Origin: Maribacter sp.
GTDB taxonomy: Bacteria; Bacteroidota; Bacteroidia; Flavobacteriales; Flavobacteriaceae
Direction of reading: 5' to 3'
DNA: 64,000 nucleotides
Assembly (NCBI GenBank): GCA_011050675.1
Contig: DRFI01000031.1
Span: 1 to 64,000, forward strand
In this document: one piece after another, positions 27,151 through 36,934 of the stretch
Position numbering within the stretch: the stretch's first letter is position 1
How the letters are laid out: every line of letters begins with the position of its first letter
The notes under the pieces: generated by a model
Database searches by the model: none
What the model was told of the DNA's origin: nothing
What the model saw: only the letters and a program-made list of their open reading frames with translations
Translations under genes and position numbers: made by a program

Positions 27151-29305
27151 AAAAGACTTGCAACATATTCGTTTAGATGCCAAGGGAATAACAGAAGATA
27201 GTTCTACAACACAGAATAGGAACTCTGAAGTTTCCGATTTTACAACAGCGGAAACCATTACGTTAAAAAGTAGATATTCGGCAGAAGATATTGATAATAC
27301 CGAACATTTGAATTTTGCGGCAGGTTTGCCTCCGTTTCTACGAGGTCCGTATACAACGATGTATGTGCAGCGACCATGGACAATTAGGCAATATGCAGGC
27401 TTTTCTACAGCCACAGAAAGTAACGCCTTTTATAGAAAGAATCTAAAAGCTGGTCAAAAAGGATTATCGGTAGCATTTGATTTACCTACGCATAGAGGTT
27501 ATGACAGTGATCATGAACGTGTAGTTGGTGATGTTGGTAAGGCTGGTGTTGCTATAGATACAGTTGAAGACATGAAAGTGCTTTTCGATGATATACCGCT
27601 GAATGAAATGTCTGTTTCCATGACAATGAACGGTGCAGTGTTACCAATTATGGCATTTTATATAGTTGCGGCAGAAGAGCAAGGTGTGTCGTTAAATCTA
27701 TTATCTGGAACTATCCAAAATGATATTCTTAAGGAATTTATGGTGCGTAACACGTATATCTATCCGCCAAAACCTTCAATGCAACTGGTGGCTGATATAT
27801 TTGAGTATACCAGTAAATACATGCCAAAATTCAATAGTATAAGTATTTCTGGCTATCATATGCATGAAGCCGGTGCTCCTGCTCATTTAGAGTTGGCATA
27901 TACTTTGTCTGACGGGCTCGAATATATCAGAACAGGAATTAAAGCAGGACTACAGATTGATGATTTTGCACCTCGACTTTCCTTTTTCTGGGGTATAGGG
28001 ATGAATCACTTTATGGAAATTGCAAAAATGCGTGCTGCAAGAATGTTGTGGGCAAAAGTGGTGGCAAAATTTAATCCGAAGAACGAGAAATCATTAATGC
28101 TTAGAACGCATTGCCAAACTAGTGGTTGGAGCTTAACAGAGCAAGACCCATTTAACAATGTAGCAAGAACGACGATAGAGGCTGCAGCGGCTGTTTTTGG
28201 CGGTACACAAAGCTTACATACCAATGCGCTAGATGAGGCCATTGCGTTGCCAACAGACTTCTCTGCGCGTATAGCACGAGAGACGCAATTGTATTTGCAG
28301 CATGAAACCAATATTACTAAAACAGTTGACCCATGGGCAGGCAGCTATTATGTGGAAAGGCTTACGCACGATTTGGTACATAAAGCTTGGGAGTTAATGG
28401 AAGAGGTAGAAAATCTTGGTGGTATGACCAAGGCTATAGAAACCGGAATACCAAAAACAAGAATAGAAGAAGCAGCAGCAAGAAAACAAGCTCGAATAGA
28501 CAGTCAACAAGATGTCATTGTTGGTGTCAATAAGTATCAATTGACCGAAGAAGATGAATTACAAATTTTAGAGGTTGATAATAAGGAGGTTCGCAGACAA
28601 CAATTAGAGCGATTGGATGAGGTTAAAGCAAACAGAAATACTGCAGCGGTTAAAGAAAAATTAAAAGCCCTTACCAATACAGCTAAGAATAAATTGGCGG
28701 GTAGTGATTTGGAAGAAAATTTACTAGCTTTAGCTGTATCTGCTGCTAGAGAAAGAGCAACTTTAGGCGAGATCAGTAGTGCTTTGGAAGAAGCCTATGG
28801 TAGACATAAAGCTATTATAAATTCATTTACAGGTGTGTATTCAAGGGAAATCAAAGAAGATGTGAGTTTTAAGAAAGCACAAGAACTAGCAGATCGTTTT
28901 GCAGAGCAAGATGGTCGTAGACCACGTATTATGGTTGCTAAAATGGGGCAAGATGGTCATGATCGTGGTGCAAAAGTAGTTGCTACGGGTTATGCGGATC
29001 TTGGGTTCGATGTAGATATAGGACCACTTTTTCAAACACCTAAGGAAACCGCTAAACAAGCTGTAGAGAATGATGTACATATTTTAGGAATTTCTTCTCT
29101 CGCTGGTGGACATAAAACTTTAGTACCTGAAGTAGTTAAAGAGTTAAAGAGTTATGGTCGTGAAGATATCATGGTTATCGTTGGTGGGGTAGTGCCAAAA
29201 CAAGATTATGGATTTCTAAAAGAAGCTGGTGCTACCGCTGTATTTGGTCCTGGCACTAAAATTAGTGATGCAGCGATACAATTATTAGAGTTGCTTTTAG
29301 AATAG
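27143..29305 (+). CDS. mutB: Methylmalonyl-CoA mutase, large (alpha) catalytic subunit
   Basis: Full length at 720 residues. The N-terminal substrate barrel has [50 protein letters not shown] and [19 protein letters not shown]. The C-terminal cobalamin domain has the DxHxxG motif as [12 protein letters not shown] with His606 as the cobalt ligand, followed by GISSLAGGH and [10 protein letters not shown]-type loops. It catalyses the B12-dependent rearrangement of methylmalonyl-CoA and succinyl-CoA. A chaperone GTPase gene (MeaB/ArgK) is not adjacent in this window. A strong terminator follows. Confidence 0.97.
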   Translation: MSRKDLQHIRLDAKGITEDSSTTQNRNSEVSDFTTAETITLKSRYSAEDIDNTEHLNFAAGLPPFLRGPYTTMYVQRPWTIRQYAGFSTATESNAFYRKNLKAGQKGLSVAFDLPTHRGYDSDHERVVGDVGKAGVAIDTVEDMKVLFDDIPLNEMSVSMTMNGAVLPIMAFYIVAAEEQGVSLNLLSGTIQNDILKEFMVRNTYIYPPKPSMQLVADIFEYTSKYMPKFNSISISGYHMHEAGAPAHLELAYTLSDGLEYIRTGIKAGLQIDDFAPRLSFFWGIGMNHFMEIAKMRAARMLWAKVVAKFNPKNEKSLMLRTHCQTSGWSLTEQDPFNNVARTTIEAAAAVFGGTQSLHTNALDEAIALPTDFSARIARETQLYLQHETNITKTVDPWAGSYYVERLTHDLVHKAWELMEEVENLGGMTKAIETGIPKTRIEEAAARKQARIDSQQDVIVGVNKYQLTEEDELQILEVDNKEVRRQQLERLDEVKANRNTAAVKEKLKALTNTAKNKLAGSDLEENLLALAVSAARERATLGEISSALEEAYGRHKAIINSFTGVYSREIKEDVSFKKAQELADRFAEQDGRRPRIMVAKMGQDGHDRGAKVVATGYADLGFDVDIGPLFQTPKETAKQAVENDVHILGISSLAGGHKTLVPEVVKELKSYGREDIMVIVGGVVPKQDYGFLKEAGATAVFGPGTKISDAAIQLLELLLE

Positions 29306-29326
29306 AAAAACAAGACAATTCTAAAT

Positions 29327-29364
29327 AAAAAAAGCCCGAGCAAATGAATTGCTCGGGCTTTTTT
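29327..29364. terminator. Bidirectional terminator between mutB and the MFS gene
   Basis: Arms AAGCCCGAGC and GCTCGGGCTT around AAATGAATT, with A-run before and TTTTTT after, serving both convergent genes. Confidence 0.9.
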
Positions 29365-29378
29365 GTAATTAAAAGTCG

Positions 29379-30623
29379 TTACGCTGCGGCAACTTCTACT
29401 TTGTTCTCTTTATTCTTTAACCAGAAATATAGAATAGTAAATAGAACTATTAAAATTGCAGGGAACAACACCATAGTCCCTAAAGTGTCTTGACCAGAAA
29501 CTAATTCTAATTCATCTCCAGTAAAACCTTGTGCTTTAGCTGTTGCTCTATCCGCATCGATCCAACCACCAATAATCGGTTGAAAAATTGATGATGAAAA
29601 CATTCCGATCGCTCCAATAATTGACATACCTAAAGCTCCTGTTTTAGGCGTCTTTGTTGCTGCTAAACCAATCATGTTTGGCCAGAAATATGCAACTCCA
29701 AGTGCGAAAATAACCGCTGCTACATAAGCCATTGCACCTGTTTGTGTACTAAATAAATAGATACCTAAAGTGGCAAGGACTGCAGAACCTAAAAGCACGC
29801 CTGTTTGATTAAATTTGGCTACCATACTACCTCCAAAGTATCTGGCAACAGCCATTAAACCTGCTGTCAATGCTAGTATTAAAGTTGGCTCAGCACCACT
29901 TTTAGAAAGAATAAGTCCTACCCATTGGTTAGGTCCAAATTCTGAGATAGCTGTAAGTGCCATACATATTGCGATGAATAAAAATAATGGAGTAAACATT
30001 CCTTTTAAGTTTCCGCTAATCGTTGCAGCTTCTTCAATTTTTGCCTTGGGCCAAGTTTGACCATAGAATAAATAAGCATATATAAGTGCAGGAATAATTA
30101 GTAACCATACTTGGCTTTGACCGATAATTCCAAAATCTGTCATAAAACCAGATAGTAAACTACCTACCGCAATACCACCAGGAAACCACATGTGAAAACG
30201 GTTTAACATAGTACTCATTCTATTGCCTTTGTATGCATCTGCAATCATCGGGTTACATGCGGCTTCAGTACACCCATTACCTAAACCAATAAGTAGGTTG
30301 GCTACTAAAAGACCCGTGTAACTTCCAGAAAAAATCAGCAATAAAATACCTGTTGTATGTGCGAAAAAAGCAAATTGCATAATTACTTTACCACCTACTT
30401 TGTGGTAGATTAAACCACCAATTACCATGGCAATTGGGAAACCTAGAAACCACATAGAGGTTATTAATCCGGCTTGACTTGCACTTAATTCTAGTTCTGT
30501 TTTAAGTTGATCTAGAATACCTGCTGCAATGGCGAATGAAAATGCCGTGGTAATTAATGCGAAGCAACTGGCGTAAAACAGTCTATTCGCATTTACTTTA
30601 GAAGTTGAGTTAGAACTTTCCAT
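29379..30623 (-). CDS. Major facilitator superfamily transporter
   Basis: A 414-residue inner-membrane protein with about 12 hydrophobic segments, the signature GLIYHKVGGKV after helix 2, and a charged middle loop (QTWPKAKIEEAATI). The acidic patch GLGNGCTEAACNPMIAD in helix 4 resembles the sugar-porter side of MFS. It is monocistronic in appearance, with its 3' end at a shared terminator. The substrate cannot be predicted; a small sugar or organic acid is possible. Confidence 0.9.
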   Translation of the reverse strand: MESSNSTSKVNANRLFYASCFALITTAFSFAIAAGILDQLKTELELSASQAGLITSMWFLGFPIAMVIGGLIYHKVGGKVIMQFAFFAHTTGILLLIFSGSYTGLLVANLLIGLGNGCTEAACNPMIADAYKGNRMSTMLNRFHMWFPGGIAVGSLLSGFMTDFGIIGQSQVWLLIIPALIYAYLFYGQTWPKAKIEEAATISGNLKGMFTPLFLFIAICMALTAISEFGPNQWVGLILSKSGAEPTLILALTAGLMAVARYFGGSMVAKFNQTGVLLGSAVLATLGIYLFSTQTGAMAYVAAVIFALGVAYFWPNMIGLAATKTPKTGALGMSIIGAIGMFSSSIFQPIIGGWIDADRATAKAQGFTGDELELVSGQDTLGTMVLFPAILIVLFTILYFWLKNKENKVEVAAA

Positions 30624-30860
30624 ATTTAAATTGATTTAGTTGTTGTTTTGGTTAATTTGCTAAACTAATGAAAATGAAATAATATCAATGCTTTTTTAGT
30701 AAAATGATACCTTAAGTGCGACAGAATGCACAAAAAATGGTATTTATATAATTTTTCATGTTTTTTATGCAATAAGAATTTAATGATTTTTGTCTTATTG
30801 TATTGATACTGAAGTATTAGGTAACTTGTCGGCATAAATTCCATCCTTAAATTTAAAATT

Positions 30861-31433
30861 ATGAAATACTGTATTCTAATGTTTTTACCCTTTTTTATGA
30901 TTAGTTGTGGTAATACAAATGAAGAAACCACGAAGAACGTAGAAAATTTAAAAGCTATTACAGATGTAAATTACAATCCTGAAGCTGCTTTAGATAGTTT
31001 AGGAATTGTATTAAGAGATCAAGGTATTCCCGTAGCAAATTATGTGCATGTAGTAAGAACTGGAAATCTTCTCTTTCTGGCAGGTAAGGGACCTAAGCAA
31101 GCAAATGGTGAAAATGTAGTAGGCAAATTGGGACAAGATTTAGGTATAGAAGAAGGTTATGCTGCAGCTCGTGAAGTTGGTATTAATCAGCTGTCTGTAT
31201 TGCAAATGGAATTAGGGAATTTAAATAAGGTCAAAAGAATAGTCAAGGTTCATGGTATGGTCAATGCAACTGCTGATTTTACAGATCACTCTAAAGTGAT
31301 TAATGGATATTCAGATTTAATGGTTGCAGTTTTTGGTGAAAAGGGAAAACATGCAAGAGCTGCAGTTGGCATGGGGTCATTACCAGGAAATATGGCCGTT
31401 GAAGTTGAGATGATTGTAGAGGTCTATGAGTAA
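30861..31433 (+). CDS. RidA/YjgF-family protein with a lipoprotein signal
   Basis: A lipobox (FFMISC, Cys16) precedes a full RidA-like domain at about 40-190. Conserved stretches include GNLLFLAGKGP, GVVNATADF-type GMVNATADFTDH, VINGYSDLMVAVFGEKG and HARAAVGMGSLPGN. The arginine matching Arg105 of E. coli RidA (HARAAVG) and the following VEVEMI glutamate are kept, so imine deaminase activity is possible. RidA proteins usually act in the cytoplasm; here export as a lipoprotein is unusual. It stands alone before a terminator. Confidence 0.85.
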   Translation: MKYCILMFLPFFMISCGNTNEETTKNVENLKAITDVNYNPEAALDSLGIVLRDQGIPVANYVHVVRTGNLLFLAGKGPKQANGENVVGKLGQDLGIEEGYAAAREVGINQLSVLQMELGNLNKVKRIVKVHGMVNATADFTDHSKVINGYSDLMVAVFGEKGKHARAAVGMGSLPGNMAVEVEMIVEVYE

Positions 31434-31513
31434 AGTAGTTAACTTGGCTTGTTTTCATTCTAATATAATTTAACAGTAATGTTGAAACAGATTAAAATTT
31501 CATATTAAAATAT

Positions 31514-31543
31514 AAAAAAACCGAGAGTTAACTCTCGGTTTTT
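31514..31543. terminator. Terminator between convergent genes
   Basis: Perfect arms AAACCGAGAGTT and AACTCTCGGTTT without a loop gap, flanked by A-run and T-run, between the RidA-like gene and the minus-strand gene at 31569. Confidence 0.88.
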
Positions 31544-31568
31544 ACTGTTTAAATGAGAATGAATCGGG

Positions 31569-32117
31569 TTAGATTAGACGATCATTATGTGATATTGCAA
31601 TAGTATAGTACACTGTTTTTGTATTATTAGATTGTGTGCCGGTTATAAAATATCCAAATCGTTCTTTTGTGATTTTTACATTAGAAAGTTCTACATTTTG
31701 GCTCCATGTATGAAATTGCATTTTTACTTTCACATTGTTTCCTGAAGAAGAAATAGACAAACTTTCTACGGTCTTTTTACTTTGAAAATTGTTACGGTCA
31801 TTGAAGGAAGTTTCAATATTTTCAATTTTAATGATATCGCCTTTAGTCAAATTTAGTGGTCCTGAACCAAAAGTTGTAAACGGTAATTCTACATTGCCAT
31901 CTTTTTTAACTGTTGATGAACTTACATGGGCGTTGAAAATAAAACCTTCATTTATTTTAGAGACCAAACGCGCAAACACCGCATTGTTATAATCTGAATT
32001 TACACACGGTAGCGTTGATTTCAATATTACCGGATTATTTGCTGCTAGGCTAATGTTAGATGTGCATATAGCTAAAGTGAATACCCCTAATAGAATTGTT
32101 TTTTTGTAATTTTTCAT
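31569..32117 (-). CDS. Small exported protein, unknown function
   Basis: This 182-residue protein has a signal peptide ending near SLAAN. The mature part is beta-rich and basic, with no named motif: FTTFGSGPLNLTKGDIIKI and VKVKMQFHTWSQNVELS are its most distinctive parts. It lies 29 bases after the exported protein at 32147 and is likely the second gene of that transcript, and therefore a possible member of the GTTAAC regulon described at 32767. Confidence 0.7.
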   Translation of the reverse strand: MKNYKKTILLGVFTLAICTSNISLAANNPVILKSTLPCVNSDYNNAVFARLVSKINEGFIFNAHVSSSTVKKDGNVELPFTTFGSGPLNLTKGDIIKIENIETSFNDRNNFQSKKTVESLSISSSGNNVKVKMQFHTWSQNVELSNVKITKERFGYFITGTQSNNTKTVYYTIAISHNDRLI

Positions 32118-32146
32118 AATTTCTGTTTTTATAGTTTATTAAATAA

Positions 32147-32743
32147 TTATTCAATCCAGATTTTTGATATCGCCATATTGCAACCGGTTTTGCTTCTAGA
32201 ATCAAATTGAAGTCTTATATAATCGATATCAGAAAAGGTGAAGCTTTCTCCTGTTGGTTTTATTTCTGTAAAAGGAATAGTGAATACGAATTTACCTTCA
32301 CGAGACGGTACATGCTTGCCATAGGCTGCATACGTATTATTAGTGAAAAGATTTAAGTTAATGCCGTTAATGGTGCTTTTAGCGTCAAACTCAACCTTTA
32401 AGGATTTGTATTTACTTAAGTCTAGGTTTAAGGGGGAATTTCCACTTTTATTAATGCCGTAATTAACATATGTTGTACCACGGGTATCATAGGCATAACT
32501 CATAATCAATAGTCCTTTTTTAATACTTAAGTTCATATTTTGATTATGTGGATTTTGGTTTAGTTTCGCATAAATTTGGCGGTAACTACCTATTATATTT
32601 TTGCCAGATTGTATTTTTCGTTGGTCTTTCATATCTGTAAAAATCAAATTATTTACTTCACCTGTTGTAAAATCATCAATTACCAGTTGTGCATGCATTA
32701 CATTGGTTATTATAATTGCAATTAATGGGAGTAATATTCTCAT
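32147..32743 (-). CDS. Secreted beta-sandwich (jelly-roll-like) protein, unknown function
   Basis: The 198-residue protein has a signal peptide ending near VMHAQ and a mature part that begins LVIDDFTTGE and ends DYIRLQFDSRSKTGCNMAISKIWIE. The start VIDDF and end xxISxIxIE strands are typical of carbohydrate-binding jelly rolls or CIA30-like sandwiches, but I cannot assign a family. It is divergent from the ECF sigma gene, and a GTTAAC-type promoter sits 23 bases before its start. Confidence 0.68.
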   Translation of the reverse strand: MRILLPLIAIIITNVMHAQLVIDDFTTGEVNNLIFTDMKDQRKIQSGKNIIGSYRQIYAKLNQNPHNQNMNLSIKKGLLIMSYAYDTRGTTYVNYGINKSGNSPLNLDLSKYKSLKVEFDAKSTINGINLNLFTNNTYAAYGKHVPSREGKFVFTIPFTEIKPTGESFTFSDIDYIRLQFDSRSKTGCNMAISKIWIE

Positions 32744-32766
32744 AATTTTGTTTTCAGTTATATCAA

Positions 32767-32794
32767 TTCATGTTGCAACAAACAAAAGGTTAAC
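32767..32794 (-). promoter_or_regulatory. GTTAAC-type candidate ECF promoter, copy 1
   Basis: Read on the minus strand, GTTAACCTTTT starts at 32794 and the second box ACATGAA ends at 32767, 23 bases before the ATG at 32743. The same two boxes at the same distance occur at 32823 (plus), 37829 and 43915. See the finding on the shared element. Confidence 0.6.
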
Positions 32795-32822
32795 ATTCAC
32801 TTTAATTTTTTTACTTTTAAGT

Positions 32823-32850
32823 GTTAACTATTTATCCATAAATACATTAA
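32823..32850 (+). promoter_or_regulatory. GTTAAC-type element, copy 4, abutting the sigma gene
   Basis: GTTAACT at 32823-32829 and ACATTAA at 32844-32850, with the same spacing as in the other three copies, ending on the base before the ATG of the sigma gene. If functional it gives a leaderless mRNA and autoregulation. The position is odd and chance is possible. Confidence 0.4.
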
Positions 32851-33423
32851 ATGGAAAATCATTCAGATACATCTTTATTTGATGCACTAAAAAAAGGCTC
32901 TGAATCTGCTTTTAAAAAAGTGTATGAAGACAATAGAGAGCTGTTTCTAAATTTTGCGAAACGATATTCTCTTGCAGATGAAGAAGTATTAGATGCTTAT
33001 CAAGATGCCTATGTGGCGTTATATGAAAATATCCAAAATGGAAAATTGGTAACGTTGAATAGCTCTTTGAGTACATATATAATAAGTATTGGTAAGTACA
33101 AGATTATGGAGCGATTAAGAAAGAGAAATAAGCATACCAATAATGAATTATTATTGAATAGGATAGAAGAAGTAGATGCTAAAATTGAAGAATTTGATAT
33201 TGGTTCAGAGGAGCTATCTCCTGAACAAAAACTATTGCGTACGTATTTTGGGAAATTAGGAGAAAAATGCAAGAAAATTTTGAAGCTGTTCTATTATCAA
33301 CAGTACAATATCAAAGAAATAATGACAGAAGGAAATTACAATAGTGAAAATGTGGTAAAAAGCCAGAAATCTAGATGCTTAAAAACATTAAAGGAAGCCA
33401 TTAATAATGCCCCCAAGATATAA
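32851..33423 (+). CDS. ECF-type RNA polymerase sigma factor
   Basis: The 190-residue sigma70-family protein has region 2 at about 18-85 (LFLNFAKRYSLADEEVLDAYQDAYVALYENI and following, with the hallmark DxYQDxxxxLY), region 3 absent, and region 4 at about 125-185 (GEKCKKILKLFYYQQYNIKEI, then VVKSQKSRCLKTL). This two-domain layout is that of extracytoplasmic-function sigma factors. Its stop overlaps the next start by one base (TAATG), coupling it to a membrane protein that is a likely anti-sigma factor. Candidate target promoters are the GTTAAC elements nearby. Confidence 0.92.
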   Translation: MENHSDTSLFDALKKGSESAFKKVYEDNRELFLNFAKRYSLADEEVLDAYQDAYVALYENIQNGKLVTLNSSLSTYIISIGKYKIMERLRKRNKHTNNELLLNRIEEVDAKIEEFDIGSEELSPEQKLLRTYFGKLGEKCKKILKLFYYQQYNIKEIMTEGNYNSENVVKSQKSRCLKTLKEAINNAPKI

Positions 33424-34157
33424 TGGACAAAGAAACTTTATTATTAAAATATTTTGACGGTTCATTATCCGAAGAAGAGAAGGTTATATTAAACCGGTTT
33501 TTAGAAGAGGATGATGAGTTTAAGTCGCAATTTCTTCTTGAAAAAGATGTGCAAGCGGTAATTAGAGAAGAGAACCGTATTGGATTAAAGAAAAGATTAC
33601 AGCGTTTTGAAACAGAAAGCGAGACCGTTTCTACTTCCTATAAACGAACCTGGTGGAAACCATTAAGCATTGCTGCAAGTATTATACTTTTATTAGGGGC
33701 AAGTTGGTTACTGTTTAATTCTAATGTCTTTAATGGACAAGAACAATTGTTTGCTAGTAATTATGAAAAATACCCAAATACGGTATATACCATTACTCGT
33801 AGCGATGTTTCAGATGATTCTTTAGAACGTATGGCTTTTGAAGCATATGAAACCAATGATTATGATGCAGCTATTGAATATCTTCTAGACTTAAAAGAAA
33901 AAACTAGATTGGATTATGTAGATTTCTACCTAGGGCAATCATATCTGGCTAATGAAAACTATTTAAAAGCCATAGATAGATTTCAGGAAATTATAGAGAT
34001 TAATAGCGAATTTAAACAGGAAGCATATTGGTATGCTGCTCTCGCAAATTTAAAACTTGATCAAAATAAGGAAGCCAAGCAATTATTAAAAGAGCTTGTA
34101 CAGAACAAGAAATATAAATTAAAAGAAGCCTCTGAATTACTTAAAAAGTTGGACTAA
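33423..34157 (+). CDS. Anti-sigma-like membrane protein with TPR domain
   Basis: A 244-residue protein. The cytoplasmic N-terminus (LLLKYFDGSLSEEEKVILN) resembles that of FecR-like and related anti-sigma factors of Bacteroidota. A single membrane helix runs at about 80-100 (PLSIAASIILLLGASWLL). The periplasmic part has TPR-like helices at about 135-240 (AFEAYETNDYDAAIEYLL, FYLGQSYLANENYLKAIDRF). Translational coupling to the sigma gene supports an anti-sigma role, with the TPR domain as the periplasmic sensor or docking site. Its 3' end overlaps the convergent CHAT gene by 21 bases. Confidence 0.8.
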   Translation: MDKETLLLKYFDGSLSEEEKVILNRFLEEDDEFKSQFLLEKDVQAVIREENRIGLKKRLQRFETESETVSTSYKRTWWKPLSIAASIILLLGASWLLFNSNVFNGQEQLFASNYEKYPNTVYTITRSDVSDDSLERMAFEAYETNDYDAAIEYLLDLKEKTRLDYVDFYLGQSYLANENYLKAIDRFQEIIEINSEFKQEAYWYAALANLKLDQNKEAKQLLKELVQNKKYKLKEASELLKKLD

Positions 34158-36887
34158 TCGTTTTCTACCTAGAAAAAGAAGCAAGATTACTATGCTGCAA
34201 TAAAGAATCCAATGCCATTTGGAAGATGATAATAAAGGTTTTGTATTTCCTTGAATAATATAGCCAGACCACCAATATGGATGAGATAAACCGTTCTCTT
34301 TATTCTTTTCTAGAAAAGTAAGCTTGGCTTCTCTTAAAGATTCGTCCTTCGCTTTTCCATCGGCAAGATTTAAATAAAAATTCCCCATTAAATCCGAAGA
34401 AGAGTTGTCATTTATTTTCCAAAGTGTACTGGTAATGCTAGCTGCACCGCTATAGAAAAATCCTCTAGCTAGACTCAAAAAACCTTCTCCACGTTTGAGT
34501 TCGCCAATACCACTTTCGCATCCACTTAAAGTAACGAGACTAGCATTTAAGGTTAAGTTATATAGATCTTTTACAAAAAGCAGGTCGTCAGAGGCTGTAT
34601 TAGGTGTAAAGGCTAAATAAGAATATTCGGGATTTTTATCATCAAAAACAGCATGTGTTGCCAAATGTAAGACCGAATAATCAGATAAAATAGCAGTGAA
34701 ATTTTGAAGCGTAGCTTGGTCATTAATAAAAGACTTACCAGTAAAAGATGTCAATATCTGCTGAACTTCATTTCTGTTGTGCGGTAAATTACCTAATACT
34801 TGAGATCTTGTTCCATCTGAAGGAGTAGTAGAATTAAACGATGGTGCAAAAGCCAATAGTTTGGTGCTAACTTGTTTTTTACCGTTTAATTGGGACAACA
34901 GCGTTACCGAGTTAACATAACTAATGGTCTTATCTTGAATTAGATAGGTGTTTTTTTCAGGATTAGATACTAAGCTTTCAAAGGGAATATAGTTTAGAAG
35001 ACCATCTGGAATGATAATTAGTTTCTCTTCTGTAAAGTTACTCAATACAGGCGCTAGCAGTATTTTATATAAAGAATGGCTTAATAGAGAAAGAGAGTCT
35101 AGATTCGATTTTGGATTAGACAACAATCCGTGTAAATTATTAATATCGCTTTCAAGTTTATCAGAAGTAGTTATAGATTCAATATGTTTTTTATTTTTGG
35201 TTGCCGCTATAGTATATATGTTTTGGCTTCCGTAGAAATATGAAACTAATAGTTCATTTTCTGCTAAATTTTCTTGAGCCTCTGCAAGTGATAAAACTTT
35301 GCTATTATATTTTAAGTTATAATAAGCAGGATATTTTTTTTCAATATCAACTATTAGATTTCGAAGTTCTTGATTTAAATGGAACAGCTTGTCTTCAATA
35401 CTATTTTCTATATTTTCTGAAATAGTAATTTCCCTTTCAATATGTGTAATTTCTGCTTTTAATTGAGCTTCACGCGCTAAAACTTTGTTTGGTATACTAG
35501 CAAATTGTGTAGCTTGAGAAGATAATAAAGCTTCTAGTAATAGTACAGATTTGCTGTTTTCTGCAAACTGAAAAGCGTTATCGATATAGGAGTTATTTTT
35601 GGTTAATTTATATAAATTGTAAGAGGCTTCTATACCAGATTCGAAAATAGGATATGCATTATCTATTAAGAATAATTTATCAACAGAATTTTTAAAACTG
35701 GGTTTAACTTGATTAAGAAAAGTTGTGGCTTCGCTTACAACAGAAATTGTATTCTGGTAAGATTCCTCATTTTCTTTCAAATTTAAGGTTGCAGCCTTGT
35801 TTTTAAATAGTTTTAATGTATTTGGGTCTTTGTCTATTTTATTTAATGATTCATTAAGTGCTAAATCAAAATTTAGTAATGCCTTATCATGAAATCCGAG
35901 AAGGTTTTCTAGTAGTCCTTTTTCATTGTAAGCAATTTCCAGGTCAGTGTTTTTTTGTTTTTCAAAATTTTCTTTGATGACACCTATAGCTGAATCTATT
36001 TCAATGATAGCAATTTCATATTCCCAATTATTTTTATGAATCTGTGCTTTTCTTAAATGATATTTTGGATGAAATATAGGTTTGTTAATGAATAGTTTTT
36101 TAGAGTCATTTAAAAATAAAAGTGCACTATCTTTTTGTAGTAGGTGACCATAATTTTCAGCAATATGAAATGCATTGGTAATTGCAGAATTTATATTTTT
36201 CTCTTTCTTATTATAAGCGTATGCTTTAAGTAAATATGCATTGGCTTCTTTATATTTTTTTTCTTTTAGTAATACTTCGGCAAGTAAATTATAGTTACCG
36301 GTTAACGCCTCTAAATCAACATTTTCCGATTTCTCAATATCTCTTATGTTTTTTCTGTATAACGACTTGGCGTTGTCATACTTACCCTCTATCATATAAA
36401 GTTTTCCGAGAAAACTATATGCTGCAGAGGCTAAACTTGTGAGCGTTTCACTTTTTGCATTTGCAGAGTTATAGTTCTTTATAATTTTCTCAAAAGCTGT
36501 TCTTGATTTTGAGTATTCCAATAGTTTTAGATGATAGTCCCCTTTGTAGTATAAAAGAATATTTGAATTGTCTGAATTAAAATCATTGGTGCTATATATA
36601 AGTGAATCTAGTTGGTTTAGGTTAGCACTTATTCTGCGTAGATCATAGTGGTAACTAGCAACACCCGTAGTATTAAATAGCGACTCTATTAGAGTAGAGT
36701 CGCTATTAATTTCTTTTGCAATTTCTTTAACTTGATCAAAATAGAAGTATGCAGAATCTTTTTCGTAATAATAGTGCTGCTCAGCTTTTTTGTTTAAAGA
36801 ATCTATAGTTGAAAGCGTAGCATTTTGTGGCCATATATAAATTGGTAAAAAATATAAAACAATGATTATTAGATTAATCGTGCGCAT
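34137..36887 (-). CDS. Exported TPR-CHAT domain protein (caspase-like peptidase family)
   Basis: A 916-residue protein with a signal peptide (about 1-21), TPR-like helices from about 25 to 440, a helical linker with a coiled-coil region (about 450-520), and a CHAT domain at about 590-880. Both catalytic residues are present: His745 (LHLATHAVF) and Cys790 (VTLSGCESG). It ends with a membrane helix (ILYCSIVILLLFLG) and a short basic tail. CHAT domains are relatives of caspases and separase; here the topology puts the peptidase in the periplasm, tethered to the inner membrane. The convergent overlap with the sigma/TPR genes and the shared TPR theme suggest a functional link. Substrate unknown. 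Confidence 0.88.
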   Translation of the reverse strand: MRTINLIIIVLYFLPIYIWPQNATLSTIDSLNKKAEQHYYYEKDSAYFYFDQVKEIAKEINSDSTLIESLFNTTGVASYHYDLRRISANLNQLDSLIYSTNDFNSDNSNILLYYKGDYHLKLLEYSKSRTAFEKIIKNYNSANAKSETLTSLASAAYSFLGKLYMIEGKYDNAKSLYRKNIRDIEKSENVDLEALTGNYNLLAEVLLKEKKYKEANAYLLKAYAYNKKEKNINSAITNAFHIAENYGHLLQKDSALLFLNDSKKLFINKPIFHPKYHLRKAQIHKNNWEYEIAIIEIDSAIGVIKENFEKQKNTDLEIAYNEKGLLENLLGFHDKALLNFDLALNESLNKIDKDPNTLKLFKNKAATLNLKENEESYQNTISVVSEATTFLNQVKPSFKNSVDKLFLIDNAYPIFESGIEASYNLYKLTKNNSYIDNAFQFAENSKSVLLLEALLSSQATQFASIPNKVLAREAQLKAEITHIEREITISENIENSIEDKLFHLNQELRNLIVDIEKKYPAYYNLKYNSKVLSLAEAQENLAENELLVSYFYGSQNIYTIAATKNKKHIESITTSDKLESDINNLHGLLSNPKSNLDSLSLLSHSLYKILLAPVLSNFTEEKLIIIPDGLLNYIPFESLVSNPEKNTYLIQDKTISYVNSVTLLSQLNGKKQVSTKLLAFAPSFNSTTPSDGTRSQVLGNLPHNRNEVQQILTSFTGKSFINDQATLQNFTAILSDYSVLHLATHAVFDDKNPEYSYLAFTPNTASDDLLFVKDLYNLTLNASLVTLSGCESGIGELKRGEGFLSLARGFFYSGAASITSTLWKINDNSSSDLMGNFYLNLADGKAKDESLREAKLTFLEKNKENGLSHPYWWSGYIIQGNTKPLLSSSKWHWILYCSIVILLLFLGRKRLVQLFK

Positions 36888-36934
36888 TAATATTTTTACG
36901 TTAACTATCCATTTTCACTAAGGTAATAAAAGCA

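Noticed and set aside
27139-28311. Minus-strand ORFs inside the methylmalonyl-CoA mutase genes
   Set aside because: These are reverse-frame shadows of a strongly conserved enzyme, with no independent evidence.
31436-31470. GTTAAC near 31438 and also near 36899 and 49507
   Set aside because: None has the RCATKAA box at the fixed distance; they are chance palindromes in AT-rich gaps.
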